DNA of 64,000 nucleotides from assembly GCF_000820515.1 (NCBI RefSeq), contig NZ_JXDG01000070.1:62001-126000 (forward strand), written 5' to 3'. The position numbers and the translations under genes were made by a program. The DNA comes from Pseudomonas batumici (lineage in GTDB: Bacteria; Pseudomonadota; Gammaproteobacteria; Pseudomonadales; Pseudomonadaceae). Positions 9,499 through 18,770 of the stretch are shown here, one piece after another. A model generated the notes under the pieces. It worked only from the letters and a program-made list of their open reading frames with translations, was not told where the DNA came from and searched no databases. Position 1 is the first letter of the stretch. Every line of letters starts with the position of its first letter.

Positions 9499-9499
<1 letters not shown>
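8849..9499 (-). CDS. DUF1826 family protein of the zinc-limitation cluster
   Basis: A 216-residue cytosolic protein of family DUF1826, which in Pseudomonas sits next to ZigA-type GTPases and Zur-regulated genes. Candidate metal ligands are conserved His and Cys residues in CPRFHVDHVPVRLITTYAGVG; the C-terminus reads LVHRSPPVPEGERRLILTLDWLS. Its ATG overlaps the stop codon of zigA (ATGA), so translation is coupled. The function is unknown; a zinc-sparing or chaperone-client role is inferred only from context. Confidence 0.82.
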
Positions 9500-10707
<1,208 letters not shown>

Positions 10708-10783
10708 GGGGGTTTTCCTCATCAGGTCGGCCGGGTCAAAGCGCCCGTTCATGGCAGGGGTCGGGGCCTGGAATTTATTGAAT

Positions 10784-10796
10784 GTTATATTATAAC
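10784..10796. promoter_or_regulatory. Predicted Zur box
   Basis: The palindrome GTTATATTATAAC in an AT-rich spacer matches the Pseudomonas Zur consensus (GTTATAnTATAAC). It lies between zigA (minus) and a small exported protein (plus), so it could repress both. Confidence 0.8.
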
Positions 10797-10871
10797 AATG
10801 CAAATAATCCAATCCTCCGCTTGCTCGCCACGACGAAGGGCGCAATGCTGGCGGCGATCCCGTTGACGAGA

Positions 10872-11258
10872 ATGCCGATGCGTCCTGTCCTGAACCATCT
10901 GCTGCCGGCCCTGTTGCTGCTGGCGGCGAACGCCCAGGCCCAGGTGCCTGCCGCCCCCCAGACCAACTGCACCCGCAGCGCCAACCTGCTGTCGTGCAAG
11001 GATGGGCTGGGCAACGCCTATGGCGTCGCCACCCAGGGCAATACGATTTACCTGCAAGGTTTTGAAGTGATCGGCAAGCGCTACTGGGCGCAGACCAGCA
11101 GCCGCTATGGGCAGTTGACGTTCTTCACCGGGATTGCCTCGGACGGTGAAGCCTGGGTCGGTTACAGCCGGCGGGTGGGCTGGACCACCCAGAACCGTTT
11201 TTCCAGTTCAGGCGGGTTGAGCAAGAAGTTCGTCTGCGACCGGATGGTGGGCTGCTAG
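10872..11258 (+). CDS. Small exported protein, probably Zur-controlled, function unknown
   Basis: A 128-residue protein with a signal peptide (MRPVLNHLLPALLLLAANAQA) and a mature domain of about 100 residues containing four cysteines (NCTRSANLLSCKDGLG early, CDRMVGC at the end), probably two disulfides. I do not recognise the family. It is divergent from zigA and the Zur box stands about 76 bases upstream, which suggests zinc-starvation control. ATGs at 10872 and 10878 both fit; an upstream ATG at 10842 would lengthen the signal peptide. Confidence 0.65.
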   Translation: MPMRPVLNHLLPALLLLAANAQAQVPAAPQTNCTRSANLLSCKDGLGNAYGVATQGNTIYLQGFEVIGKRYWAQTSSRYGQLTFFTGIASDGEAWVGYSRRVGWTTQNRFSSSGGLSKKFVCDRMVGC

Positions 11259-11283
11259 GCCCCTCGGAGTGACGCGCACGCCT

Positions 11284-11371
11284 CTTGTAGGAGCCGGCTT
11301 GCTGGCGATGGCGGCCGAATAGTCGATGCAAGACTTGCCGGCCTCATCGCCAGAAAGCCGGCTCCCACAAG
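11284..11371. repeat. REPIN
   Basis: An inverted pair of REP cores (TTGTAGGAGCCGGCTTGCTG and AAAGCCGGCTCCCACAAG) between convergent genes. Confidence 0.85.
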
Positions 11372-11387
11372 GGTGGCGCAGCCAGTC

Positions 11388-12626
11388 CTACACCAACCCT
11401 TCCTGCATCTGCTGCTGCCAGGCGATATAACTGTCCGCTGGCGGGTTCTTCTCGAAGTAGCGCTTCAAGCCCTCGAACAAACCATCGGCAATCGCCTGCT
11501 GATGCCGCGCCGTCACCAGCCGCTGGCTGTCGCGGGCATTGGAGATGAAACCGGTCTCGACCAGGATCGACGGCACGTCCGGCGACTTCAACACCGCGAA
11601 ACCGGCCTGTTCCACGCGCTTCTGATGCAAGGTGGTGATGCCTTCCAGGCTGCCCAGCACACTGTGTCCCAGTTGCAGGCTGGAGGCGATGGTGGCGTTC
11701 ATCGACATGTCGAGAATCACCCCGGCCAGCATCGGGTCCTTGTCCTTGAGATTGAGCAGGCTCTGCGCGCCCAACAGGTCGGCACCGTTTTCGCGCTGGG
11801 CCATGAACCGCGCCGTGGTGGACGTCGCGCCACCTTCGGACAGGGCGAACACCGAAGCTCCCGAGGCGGTGATACGCGGTGCGGCGTCGGCGTGCACCGA
11901 GATAAACATGTCGGCCTTGTTCTTGCGGGAGAACTCCACCCGTTTGCGCAAGGGTACGAAGAAGTCGTCGTTGCGCACCAGGCGCACATCGAAGCCTTTC
12001 TCGCGCTTGAGGCGCTTGGCCAACAGTCGGCCAATCGACAACACCACGTCTTTCTCACGCTCGCCCTTCGAACCCACCGCCCCCGGGTCCTTGCCGCCAT
12101 GGCCGGGATCGACCACCACCATGATGTCGCGCTTGGGGTGGGCCTTGCCGCTGGCCGCTTCATGCCGCACGGGCGGCGGCGCTGCAACCGCCGGGGCCGC
12201 CGCCAGGGTGGCCGGGGGCACGGCGGCGCTGCCATTGCTGGTCAAGTCGAGTACCAGGCGATGGCCCTGCGCGCCCTCGGGCGGCAACAGGAAGCTGTTG
12301 AGCTGAACCGGACTGGCCAGGTCGAGGACGATCCGCGTATCGCCCTGGCCGAAATGCCCGGAACGGATCGAGCGGATCACCGTGTTGCCCAGCGCCAACT
12401 GTCGGAAATCGCCCGTGAGCTTGGCGCCGCTCAGGTCGATGATCAGCCGCTCGGGCGCGGTCAGGGAAAAGGTCTTGTATTGAATCGGACCGCTGAGATC
12501 CAGCACCAGCCGCAGCTTGTTGCCATCGCGCCACAGCCGCGCATTCTGGATCTGCGCCGCCGACAAGCCGAACGGCAGAACCGCCGCACTGGCTAATAAA
12601 AAGTTGAGCAACTGACGTCTATGCAT
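11388..12626 (-). CDS. N-acetylmuramoyl-L-alanine amidase with AMIN domain (AmiA/AmiC type)
   Basis: A 412-residue periplasmic enzyme that cleaves the amide bond between MurNAc and the stem peptide of peptidoglycan, normally for daughter-cell separation. The N-terminus carries a twin-Arg-like signal (MHRRQLLNFLLASAAVLPFG). An AMIN domain follows (about 25-130), then a Pro/Ala linker and an Amidase_3 domain. The zinc site shows in VVDPGHGGKDPGAVG (His and following Glu), SVHADAA and VLVETGFISN (catalytic Glu). A Zur box lies upstream, so this is likely the zinc-starvation paralogue that replaces or supplements the housekeeping enzyme. Confidence 0.9.
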   Translation of the reverse strand: MHRRQLLNFLLASAAVLPFGLSAAQIQNARLWRDGNKLRLVLDLSGPIQYKTFSLTAPERLIIDLSGAKLTGDFRQLALGNTVIRSIRSGHFGQGDTRIVLDLASPVQLNSFLLPPEGAQGHRLVLDLTSNGSAAVPPATLAAAPAVAAPPPVRHEAASGKAHPKRDIMVVVDPGHGGKDPGAVGSKGEREKDVVLSIGRLLAKRLKREKGFDVRLVRNDDFFVPLRKRVEFSRKNKADMFISVHADAAPRITASGASVFALSEGGATSTTARFMAQRENGADLLGAQSLLNLKDKDPMLAGVILDMSMNATIASSLQLGHSVLGSLEGITTLHQKRVEQAGFAVLKSPDVPSILVETGFISNARDSQRLVTARHQQAIADGLFEGLKRYFEKNPPADSYIAWQQQMQEGLV

Positions 12627-12706
12627 GACAGGTACCGCAAATAAGGGAGTGTTCGTACGCGTTGTCGCTGTGTAAGCCCAGCAAAAAAAGCATCGTCGAT
12701 CTAAAA

Positions 12707-12719
12707 GTTATAATATAAC
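12707..12719. promoter_or_regulatory. Predicted Zur box
   Basis: The perfect palindrome GTTATAATATAAC sits in the 125-base gap between the divergent amidase and folE2 genes. It matches the first Zur box and the Pseudomonas consensus, and probably controls both directions. Confidence 0.85.
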
Positions 12720-12751
12720 ATGTCATTCTATTTCCGACGATGGACCTGCTC

Positions 12752-13645
12752 ATGAATGCGTTGACGCTGCCGGATATCGCCGCGCAGTCATCCCGGCAAG
12801 CCTTGCCCCTCGAGTGGGTGGGCATGTGCGGCATTGCTCTCCCGATCTCGATTGACGGCCAGCGTCTCAGCGCCAAGGCCGATGCAGGCGTGAGCCTCGA
12901 CGATGGCGAAGCGCGAGGCATTCATATGTCACGTCTGTACCTGGCCCTGGAACGACTGGAGCAGGAAGACCTGACGCCCGAGCTGATCCGAGAAACGCTA
13001 CAACAGTTTCTCGGCAGCCACGACGGACTCTCCAGCAACGCTTACCTACGCATCCATACCGACCTGCTGCTCAAACGCCCGGCATTGGTCAGTCCGCTGG
13101 CCGGCTGGAAAACCTATCCAGTCAGTGTGTTAGTCGAACTGAAAAACGGAGTGTTCCACGTGGAACTAAAAATTGACGTGGCCTACTCCTCCACCTGCCC
13201 GTGCTCGGCAGCCCTCGCCCGGCAATTGATCCAACAGCAATTCATCGATGACTTCGCCGACAAGCCCCTGGAGCACAGTGACATCCTGGGCTGGCTTGGC
13301 GGTCAGGGCGTCGTCGCCACACCTCACAGCCAGCGCAGCATTGCACAATTGCATATTCGTTTAGATGAAAAAATCGGTCGGTTTCCTCTCGAGCCTCTGA
13401 TCAACGAAGCCGAGGCCGCCCTCGGTACCGCCGTGCAGACCGCCGTGAAACGCGCCGACGAACAAGCCTTCGCCCTCGCCAACGGCCAGAACCTGATGTT
13501 CTGCGAAGACGCGGCACGCCGCCTCAACCTGGCGCTCAAGCGTTCGGACGCGGTCAGCGCTTTCCACCTGCGGGTGGTCCACGCCGAAAGCCTGCATGCC
13601 CATGACGCCGTGGCCGAAAGCCGCTGGAACTGGAGGCAGGCATGA
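12752..13645 (+). CDS. folE2: GTP cyclohydrolase IB, FolE2
   Basis: A 297-residue enzyme for the first step of folate synthesis (GTP to dihydroneopterin triphosphate). Unlike FolE it can use metals other than zinc, so it serves as a zinc-sparing substitute. Family marks are WVGMCGIALPI near the start and VAYSSTCPCSAALARQL with the metal-binding Cys. An in-frame ATG at 12740 is an alternative start; MNALTLPDIA was chosen as closer to the family. It is the first gene of an operon with a metal ABC transporter (4-base overlap with the ATPase gene) behind a Zur box. A parS site lies inside the gene. Confidence 0.9.
   Translation: MNALTLPDIAAQSSRQALPLEWVGMCGIALPISIDGQRLSAKADAGVSLDDGEARGIHMSRLYLALERLEQEDLTPELIRETLQQFLGSHDGLSSNAYLRIHTDLLLKRPALVSPLAGWKTYPVSVLVELKNGVFHVELKIDVAYSSTCPCSAALARQLIQQQFIDDFADKPLEHSDILGWLGGQGVVATPHSQRSIAQLHIRLDEKIGRFPLEPLINEAEAALGTAVQTAVKRADEQAFALANGQNLMFCEDAARRLNLALKRSDAVSAFHLRVVHAESLHAHDAVAESRWNWRQA
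13152..13167. other. parS centromere site inside folE2
   Basis: TGTTCCACGTGGAACT is 15/16 identical to the canonical parS 16-mer TGTTCCACGTGGAACA. It would be bound by the ParB encoded at 53.0-53.9 kb. It encodes the residues VFHVEL of FolE2. Confidence 0.85.
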
Positions 13646-14310
13646 TCCGCTGCCAAGGCCTGCGCTGGGGCGCCCCGGGCCAGCCCCTGACTCCCGCCGT
13701 GGATTTCGAACTGGCCGCCGGCAGCCTGACCGCCGTGATCGGCGCCAACGGCACTGGCAAAAGCAGCCTGTTGAAAGTCATCGCAGGGCTGCAAAAACCC
13801 CTGGCCGGTAAAGTGAAACTGGATGTTCCACTCCGCGGCAACCTGTCGTTCCTGCCACAACAACAGCACCTCGACCGCCAGTTTCCCATCAGCCTGCAAG
13901 AACTGGTGGCCGCCGGGTTCTGGGGCATCAAGCAAACCCCGCAGCAGCGTAGCGAACGCCTGCGAGCCGTGCTCGAAGACTGGCACCTCGGCGGACTGGA
14001 ACAGCGTCCGCTGATGGCCTTGTCCGGCGGTGAGTTGCAACGTGCCGTGCTCGCACGACTGAGCCTGGCCTCGGCACCGATCCTGTTGCTCGACGAACCC
14101 CACGCCGCCCTCGATGAGGAGGGTCAGGCCCTGCTGTGGAAACACATCCATGCCTGGCACGCCGAAGGTCGCACCCTGGTGGTGGTCTGCCACGACCTCG
14201 CCGCCGTGCGCCAGCACATCCCCAACGCCCTGTTGATCAAAAACAGCGGCTGCACCCTGGCACCCAGCACCCAGCTGATCCAGCAACAACCCCATACGCA
14301 GGTAGCCTGA
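13642..14310 (+). CDS. Metal ABC transporter, ATP-binding protein (ZnuC-like)
   Basis: A 222-residue ABC ATPase of the zinc/manganese uptake group. Walker A is GANGTGKSS (about residues 34-42), the Q-loop is in FLPQQQHL, the signature is LSGGELQRA, Walker B is ILLLDEPHAALD and the H-loop is VVCHD. It overlaps folE2 by 4 bases and the permease gene by 1, so the operon folE2-ATPase-permease-binding protein is translationally coupled. Zur control and the folE2 partner point to zinc, although this is not the usual zur-znuCB locus; it may be a second zinc importer. Confidence 0.87.
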   Translation: MIRCQGLRWGAPGQPLTPAVDFELAAGSLTAVIGANGTGKSSLLKVIAGLQKPLAGKVKLDVPLRGNLSFLPQQQHLDRQFPISLQELVAAGFWGIKQTPQQRSERLRAVLEDWHLGGLEQRPLMALSGGELQRAVLARLSLASAPILLLDEPHAALDEEGQALLWKHIHAWHAEGRTLVVVCHDLAAVRQHIPNALLIKNSGCTLAPSTQLIQQQPHTQVA

Positions 14311-15179
14311 TGCTGATGTTCGCCAGCCACCTGTGGCAACCGTTCCAGGATTTCGTCTTCATGCGCCGGGCCTTGCTCGGCGGGCTGGTGCTGGCCTGCA
14401 GCACCGCGCCGCTGGGGGTGTTCCTGATCCTGCGGCGCATGAGCCTGATCGGCGATGCGGTGGCCCACGGCATTCTGCCGGGCGCCGCGGTGGGCTTCTG
14501 GATCGCCGGCCTGAGCCTGCCGGCCCTGACCATCGGTGGTCTCGGCGCGGGCATGGGCATGGCCGGGCTCTCGGCCTGGATCACCCGCCGCACCGGCCTT
14601 CGCGAAGACGCCAGCCTCGCGGCGATCTACCCGATTTCCCTGGCCAGCGGCGTGCTGCTCCTCGGCATCGCCGGCAAACGCCTGGACCTGCTGCACCTGC
14701 TGTTCGGCTCGGCCCTGGCGGTTGACGGCCCGACCCTGACCGGCATGCTCTGGGTCTGCGGCATCAGCCTGGTGCTGATGGCGATCATCTATCGCCCGCT
14801 GCTGCTGGACACCCTCGACCCGCTGTTCCTGCAAACCGTCAGTCGTCTCGGCCCCCTGGCCCACGGTGTGTTCCTGACCCTGGTGGTGTTGAACCTGGTG
14901 ATCGGCTTCCAGGCCATCGGCGCCCTGATGGTGGTCGGCCTGATGATGCTGCCGGCGATCGCCTCGCGCTTCTGGAGCCGCAACCTGCCGGTGCTGATGG
15001 CAATTGCCGCGCTGATCGGCTGCGTCTCGGTCACCCTCGGATTATTGCTGTCGTTCTACTACTCGCTGCCCAGCGGGCCCTCCATCGTGCTGGTCGCGGG
15101 TGGTTTTTACCTGCTGTCCGTGATCTTCGGCCCGGTACACGGCCTGCTGCGCCGCCCGCCTTCGCTAACGTCCCAATGA
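14310..15179 (+). CDS. Metal ABC transporter permease (ZnuB-like)
   Basis: A 289-residue inner-membrane protein of the ABC-3 permease family with about eight helices. Marks are the N-terminal FMRRALLGGLVLACSTAPLG, then MSLIGDAVAHGILPG (contact with the ATPase) and IGFQAIGALMVVGLMMLPA. The start ATG overlaps the stop of the ATPase gene (TGATG). It forms the channel for the metal delivered by the next gene's product. Confidence 0.9.
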   Translation: MLMFASHLWQPFQDFVFMRRALLGGLVLACSTAPLGVFLILRRMSLIGDAVAHGILPGAAVGFWIAGLSLPALTIGGLGAGMGMAGLSAWITRRTGLREDASLAAIYPISLASGVLLLGIAGKRLDLLHLLFGSALAVDGPTLTGMLWVCGISLVLMAIIYRPLLLDTLDPLFLQTVSRLGPLAHGVFLTLVVLNLVIGFQAIGALMVVGLMMLPAIASRFWSRNLPVLMAIAALIGCVSVTLGLLLSFYYSLPSGPSIVLVAGGFYLLSVIFGPVHGLLRRPPSLTSQ

Positions 15180-15190
15180 GGTGTCATCCG

Positions 15191-16078
15191 ATGCGCGCTC
15201 TACTCGTGCTATTCAGCTCCGTGCTGGCCTTGTCCCTGAACCTGTCCACCGCCCAGGCAGCGGACAAGCTCCCGGTGGTCGCCAGCTTCAGCATTCTGCG
15301 AGACATCACCCAACAGATCGGCGGCGATCATATCGAGGTCATCGGCATGGTCGGCCCGGACGCCGACGCCCACACCTACGAGCCGACGCCGGATGACGCC
15401 AAGGCCCTGCTCAACGCCAAGCTGATCGTCAAGAACGGCCTGGGCTTCGAGCCCTGGCTCGACCGCCTGGTGACCAGCACCGAGACCAAGGCGCCGGTGG
15501 TCACCGCCAGCAAGGGCGTGATCTCCCACACCATGGAAGAAGACGGCGAAACCATTCCCGACCCCCACGCCTGGCACAACCTGGCCAACGCCGAGCTGTA
15601 TGTGAACAACATCACCAAGGCGCTGATCAAGGTCGACCCGGCGAACAAGGACGACTACACCCGTAACAGCCAGACCTACCTGAAAGAGATCTACCGCCTG
15701 CTGGCCGAAGCCAAGGTCAAGCTCGGCAACCTACCGGCCGGCAATCGTCGCATCGTCACCTCCCATGACGCCTTCGGCTACCTGGGCCAGGCCTACGGCA
15801 TCCAGTTCATGGCGCCACAGGGCCTGTCCACCGAACGTGAGCCGTCCGCCGCCGAAGTCGCCACGCTGATCACCCAGATCCGCAAGGACAAGGTCAAGGC
15901 CGTGTTCATGGAAAACATCAAGGACGCCCGCCTGCTCAAGCAGATCGCCGACGAAAGCGGCGCGCAGATCGGCGGCACCCTGTATTCCGACGCCCTGGCC
16001 GCCGAAGGCCCGGCCAGCACCTTTACCGGCCTGTTCGAATACAACATGAACACCCTGCATGCGGCGCTGAGCAAATAA
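15191..16078 (+). CDS. Metal ABC transporter substrate-binding protein (ZnuA/TroA-like)
   Basis: A 295-residue periplasmic metal-binding protein of the cluster A-I family (ZinT/ZnuA/PsaA type). A signal peptide (MRALLVLFSSVLALSLNLSTAQA) precedes the domain with VASFSILRDITQQIGGD, the ligand loop GPDADAHTYEPTPDD, DPHAWHNLAN and SHDAFGYLGQAYGI, giving three His ligands. It lacks the long His-rich loop of classical ZnuA. I preferred the ATG at 15191, which has GAGGTG seven bases upstream; an ATG at 15176 overlaps the permease stop codon. Last gene of the folE2 operon. Confidence 0.87.
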   Translation: MRALLVLFSSVLALSLNLSTAQAADKLPVVASFSILRDITQQIGGDHIEVIGMVGPDADAHTYEPTPDDAKALLNAKLIVKNGLGFEPWLDRLVTSTETKAPVVTASKGVISHTMEEDGETIPDPHAWHNLANAELYVNNITKALIKVDPANKDDYTRNSQTYLKEIYRLLAEAKVKLGNLPAGNRRIVTSHDAFGYLGQAYGIQFMAPQGLSTEREPSAAEVATLITQIRKDKVKAVFMENIKDARLLKQIADESGAQIGGTLYSDALAAEGPASTFTGLFEYNMNTLHAALSK

Positions 16079-16101
16079 CCCTGCGGCCACCCTCCCCTTG
16101 A

Positions 16102-16617
16102 TCAGGTCCGGGGCTTCACCGCCCCGCAATCCTGCCCCATCCACACCGCTCGGGTTTCCATGCTGCCGTTCTGCTGAATGCCGGTAGCATTGAAGGTCCC
16201 GCTGACCTTGGTGGTGAACTCACGGTCATTGACGAAGTGCGCCACACCGGCACCCTGGGCCTTCGGACAACTGAAACGGAATTTCCAATCCGGCCCGTTG
16301 CGCTCGGTGATCTGCTGGTTGCAACCCGATTGCGGATCGGTCAGGGGAATCGACTCGGATGCCACCTGCTGCGGCGTCAGGCACACCCGTACGCCCTCAC
16401 CCCCGAGGTTGATTCCCTGCTTCTCCAGCGCCGCGCGCTGCTCCGGGGTGGTGTTCTGTTTCAGCACGCCCATGAGCATGCCCACATCCAGTTGCTGGTT
16501 CTCGACCTGCACATTGCTGGAGGTCAGCTCCCACAAACCCGGTTGCAGCACCTGCGCCTGGGCAACGGAAATCATTGAGCCAAGGACAAGGGCCAGGCTC
16601 GGCAGACGAAGGTTCAT
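16102..16617 (-). CDS. DUF3617 family periplasmic protein
   Basis: A 171-residue exported protein: signal peptide MNLRLPSLALVLGSMISVAQA, then the DUF3617 opening QVLQPGLWELTSSNVQ and closing NGSMETRAVWMGQDCG. The family is widespread in proteobacteria, without a known function. Four cysteines in the mature part suggest disulfides. Convergent with the metal-binding protein gene, 23 bases apart. Confidence 0.82.
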   Translation of the reverse strand: MNLRLPSLALVLGSMISVAQAQVLQPGLWELTSSNVQVENQQLDVGMLMGVLKQNTTPEQRAALEKQGINLGGEGVRVCLTPQQVASESIPLTDPQSGCNQQITERNGPDWKFRFSCPKAQGAGVAHFVNDREFTTKVSGTFNATGIQQNGSMETRAVWMGQDCGAVKPRT

Positions 16618-16748
16618 CGAATAGCTCCTAGAGAATGGTTCGCCTTAGACGTCAGAATCATGCTGAGGTTGCGTCAATAATTAAATAGCGACAATAACGG
16701 CGGAACATGGTCTGTTAGACATTGAGAAACACTTGAGCAGGATCGCCC

Positions 16749-18188
16749 ATGGATTATTTTGGCCCACATATTTTCGGCTACCTGATTGCCCTGATTCATT
16801 CCCTTGGCCTTATCGCCGCCCTCCATGCCGTGTTGACCGTGCGCACCGCCCAAGGCGCCATCGCCTGGGCCCTGTCGCTGATGTTCATCCCCTACCTGAC
16901 AATGATTCCCTACCTGGTCTTCGGCCGCAGCACCTTCGACGCCTATATCAAGGCCCGGCGCCAGGCCAACGTGGAAATGCGCAAGGCCATCGCCGACCTG
17001 AACTGGCGCCCCTGGGTCGAGGAGGCCCTGGCCGCGCGCAGTTCCCAGGCCTATGCCTCGCTGCGGGCGATGCCGAAACTGGGGCGCATGCCCTGCCTGG
17101 CCAATAACCAGGTGCAGTTGCTGGTCAATGGCGACACGACCTTCGACGCGATTTTCCAGGCCATCGAGCAGGCCAGGGAAGCGGTGCTCGTGCAGTTTTT
17201 CATTATCCATGACGACCAGCTCGGGCGACTGCTGCAGAAACGGCTGCTGGAAAAGGCCGCCGAAGGCGTGGCGGTCTACGTGTTGTACGACCGGATCGGC
17301 AGCCATGCCCTGCCCCACGAATACGTCGAGACCTTGCGCGAGGGTGGCGTGCAGATTCGCGCGTTCGCCACCCGCAGCGGCTGGCTGAACCGGTTCCAGG
17401 TGAATTTCCGCAACCATCGCAAGGTGGTGGTGGTCGACGGTCTGGTGGGATTCGTCGGCGGGCATAACGTCGGCGACGAGTACCTCGGGGCCATGCCGCC
17501 GCTGTCACCCTGGCGCGACACCCATGTGCAGGTGAGCGGCCCGGTGGTCGCCTGCCTGCAGGAGTCGTTCGCCGAAGACTGGTTCTGGGCCTCGCGCAAA
17601 TTGCCGCCGCTGATCCTGCCGGAGTCCTACCCGGACGACGGTGTGCTCTGCCAGTTGCTCGCCAGCGGCCCCGCCGACCCGGTGGAAACCTGTTCGCTGT
17701 TCTTCGTCGAAGCCATTCACTCGGCCCGGGAGCGGATCTGGATCACCAGCCCCTACTTCATCCCCGATGAAGCGGTGTTCGCCGCCTTGCGCCTGGCGGT
17801 GCTGCGCGGCGTGGATGTGCGCCTGCTCCTGCCGTCACGCCCCGACCACCGCATCGTCTACGCCGCGTCCAGCCTGTATGCCTTCGAAGCAGTACGCGCC
17901 GGTGTACGGGTGTTCCGCTACGGCCCCGGTTTCCTGCATCAGAAAGTGGTATTGGTGGACAACGAAATCAGCGCCATCGGCAGTGCGAACCTGGACAACC
18001 GCTCGTTCCGGCTGAATTTCGAGCTGATGTTGCTGACCGTGGACGAAGCCTTCGCCCGGGAAGTGGAACGCATGCTGGAGCAGGACTTTGCCCTGGCCCA
18101 TGAGGTGGCCAAGGAGGAAAGCCGGCAGACCCACCGCCTGCAACAGCTCGGCATGCGGGTCGCGCGGTTGATCTCGCCGATTTTGTAA
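16749..18188 (+). CDS. cls: Cardiolipin synthase
   Basis: A 479-residue membrane enzyme that makes cardiolipin from phosphatidylglycerol. Two N-terminal transmembrane helices (about residues 9-30 and 37-58) precede two phospholipase D modules. Their catalytic HKD motifs are seen as NHRKVVVVDG (about 222-231) and LHQKVVLVDN (about 397-406). The length and the two N-terminal helices match ClsA rather than ClsB or ClsC. A single gene in its own transcription unit. Confidence 0.94.
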   Translation: MDYFGPHIFGYLIALIHSLGLIAALHAVLTVRTAQGAIAWALSLMFIPYLTMIPYLVFGRSTFDAYIKARRQANVEMRKAIADLNWRPWVEEALAARSSQAYASLRAMPKLGRMPCLANNQVQLLVNGDTTFDAIFQAIEQAREAVLVQFFIIHDDQLGRLLQKRLLEKAAEGVAVYVLYDRIGSHALPHEYVETLREGGVQIRAFATRSGWLNRFQVNFRNHRKVVVVDGLVGFVGGHNVGDEYLGAMPPLSPWRDTHVQVSGPVVACLQESFAEDWFWASRKLPPLILPESYPDDGVLCQLLASGPADPVETCSLFFVEAIHSARERIWITSPYFIPDEAVFAALRLAVLRGVDVRLLLPSRPDHRIVYAASSLYAFEAVRAGVRVFRYGPGFLHQKVVLVDNEISAIGSANLDNRSFRLNFELMLLTVDEAFAREVERMLEQDFALAHEVAKEESRQTHRLQQLGMRVARLISPIL

Positions 18189-18308
18189 CCGGCATGAAGG
18201 ATAGATTCTCGAGGCTGGCAGGAATGGTCTGAAATCATCGTAATGCGCTACGAAGGGCGGGAAGTTCTTCTAAGCTGGACGGTTCTCAGACCAACGGAAG
18301 GTATAACG

Positions 18309-18770
18309 ATGAAATCCACCTTAATGGGGCTGCTCTTGAGCCTCGGCGTTGCCCAAGCGAGCGCGGCACCGTCGCTCAACGTCGAGTTCGGCAAGCCCAG
18401 CTACATTCACCACCTGACCTACGAGGTGCTGTACAAGGACAAGCCCTTCAAGGAGGCGACGCTGTATTACTACGACAACGGCCTCTACAAGATCGTCTCG
18501 CCGGGGGAAGAACACTACGGCGTCTACGTCGTCAAAGGCCAGTTCAGCGACACCCGGTACGCCATCAGCTACATCTCGCTGCCATCCAGCGACTGGTATG
18601 GCAATGTCGCCCTTCATGATCTGGCCTTCGACAAGAATACCGGTGTGTTCCAGCAACAGGCGCACCTGCCTTCGGACCAGAACATTGCGCCCCAGCACGG
18701 CAGCTTCCGCCTGGAGCGCAATGAACTGGCCGACCCGTTGCCCATCCGCTGGCAGACGCCTCAGCGATAA
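18309..18770 (+). CDS. Exported protein of unknown function
   Basis: A 153-residue protein with a signal peptide (MKSTLMGLLLSLGVAQASA) and a mature part rich in Tyr and acidic residues (YEVLYKDKPFKEATLYYYDNG). No family is recognised. AAGG stands nine bases before the chosen ATG. Its last ten bases overlap the end of the convergent cfa gene, so the two transcripts may form an antisense overlap. Confidence 0.65.
   Translation: MKSTLMGLLLSLGVAQASAAPSLNVEFGKPSYIHHLTYEVLYKDKPFKEATLYYYDNGLYKIVSPGEEHYGVYVVKGQFSDTRYAISYISLPSSDWYGNVALHDLAFDKNTGVFQQQAHLPSDQNIAPQHGSFRLERNELADPLPIRWQTPQR

Noticed and set aside
13324..14295. Minus-strand 323-codon frame across folE2 and the ABC ATPase gene
   Set aside because: It spans two well-supported plus-strand genes and shows no domain or coding bias.
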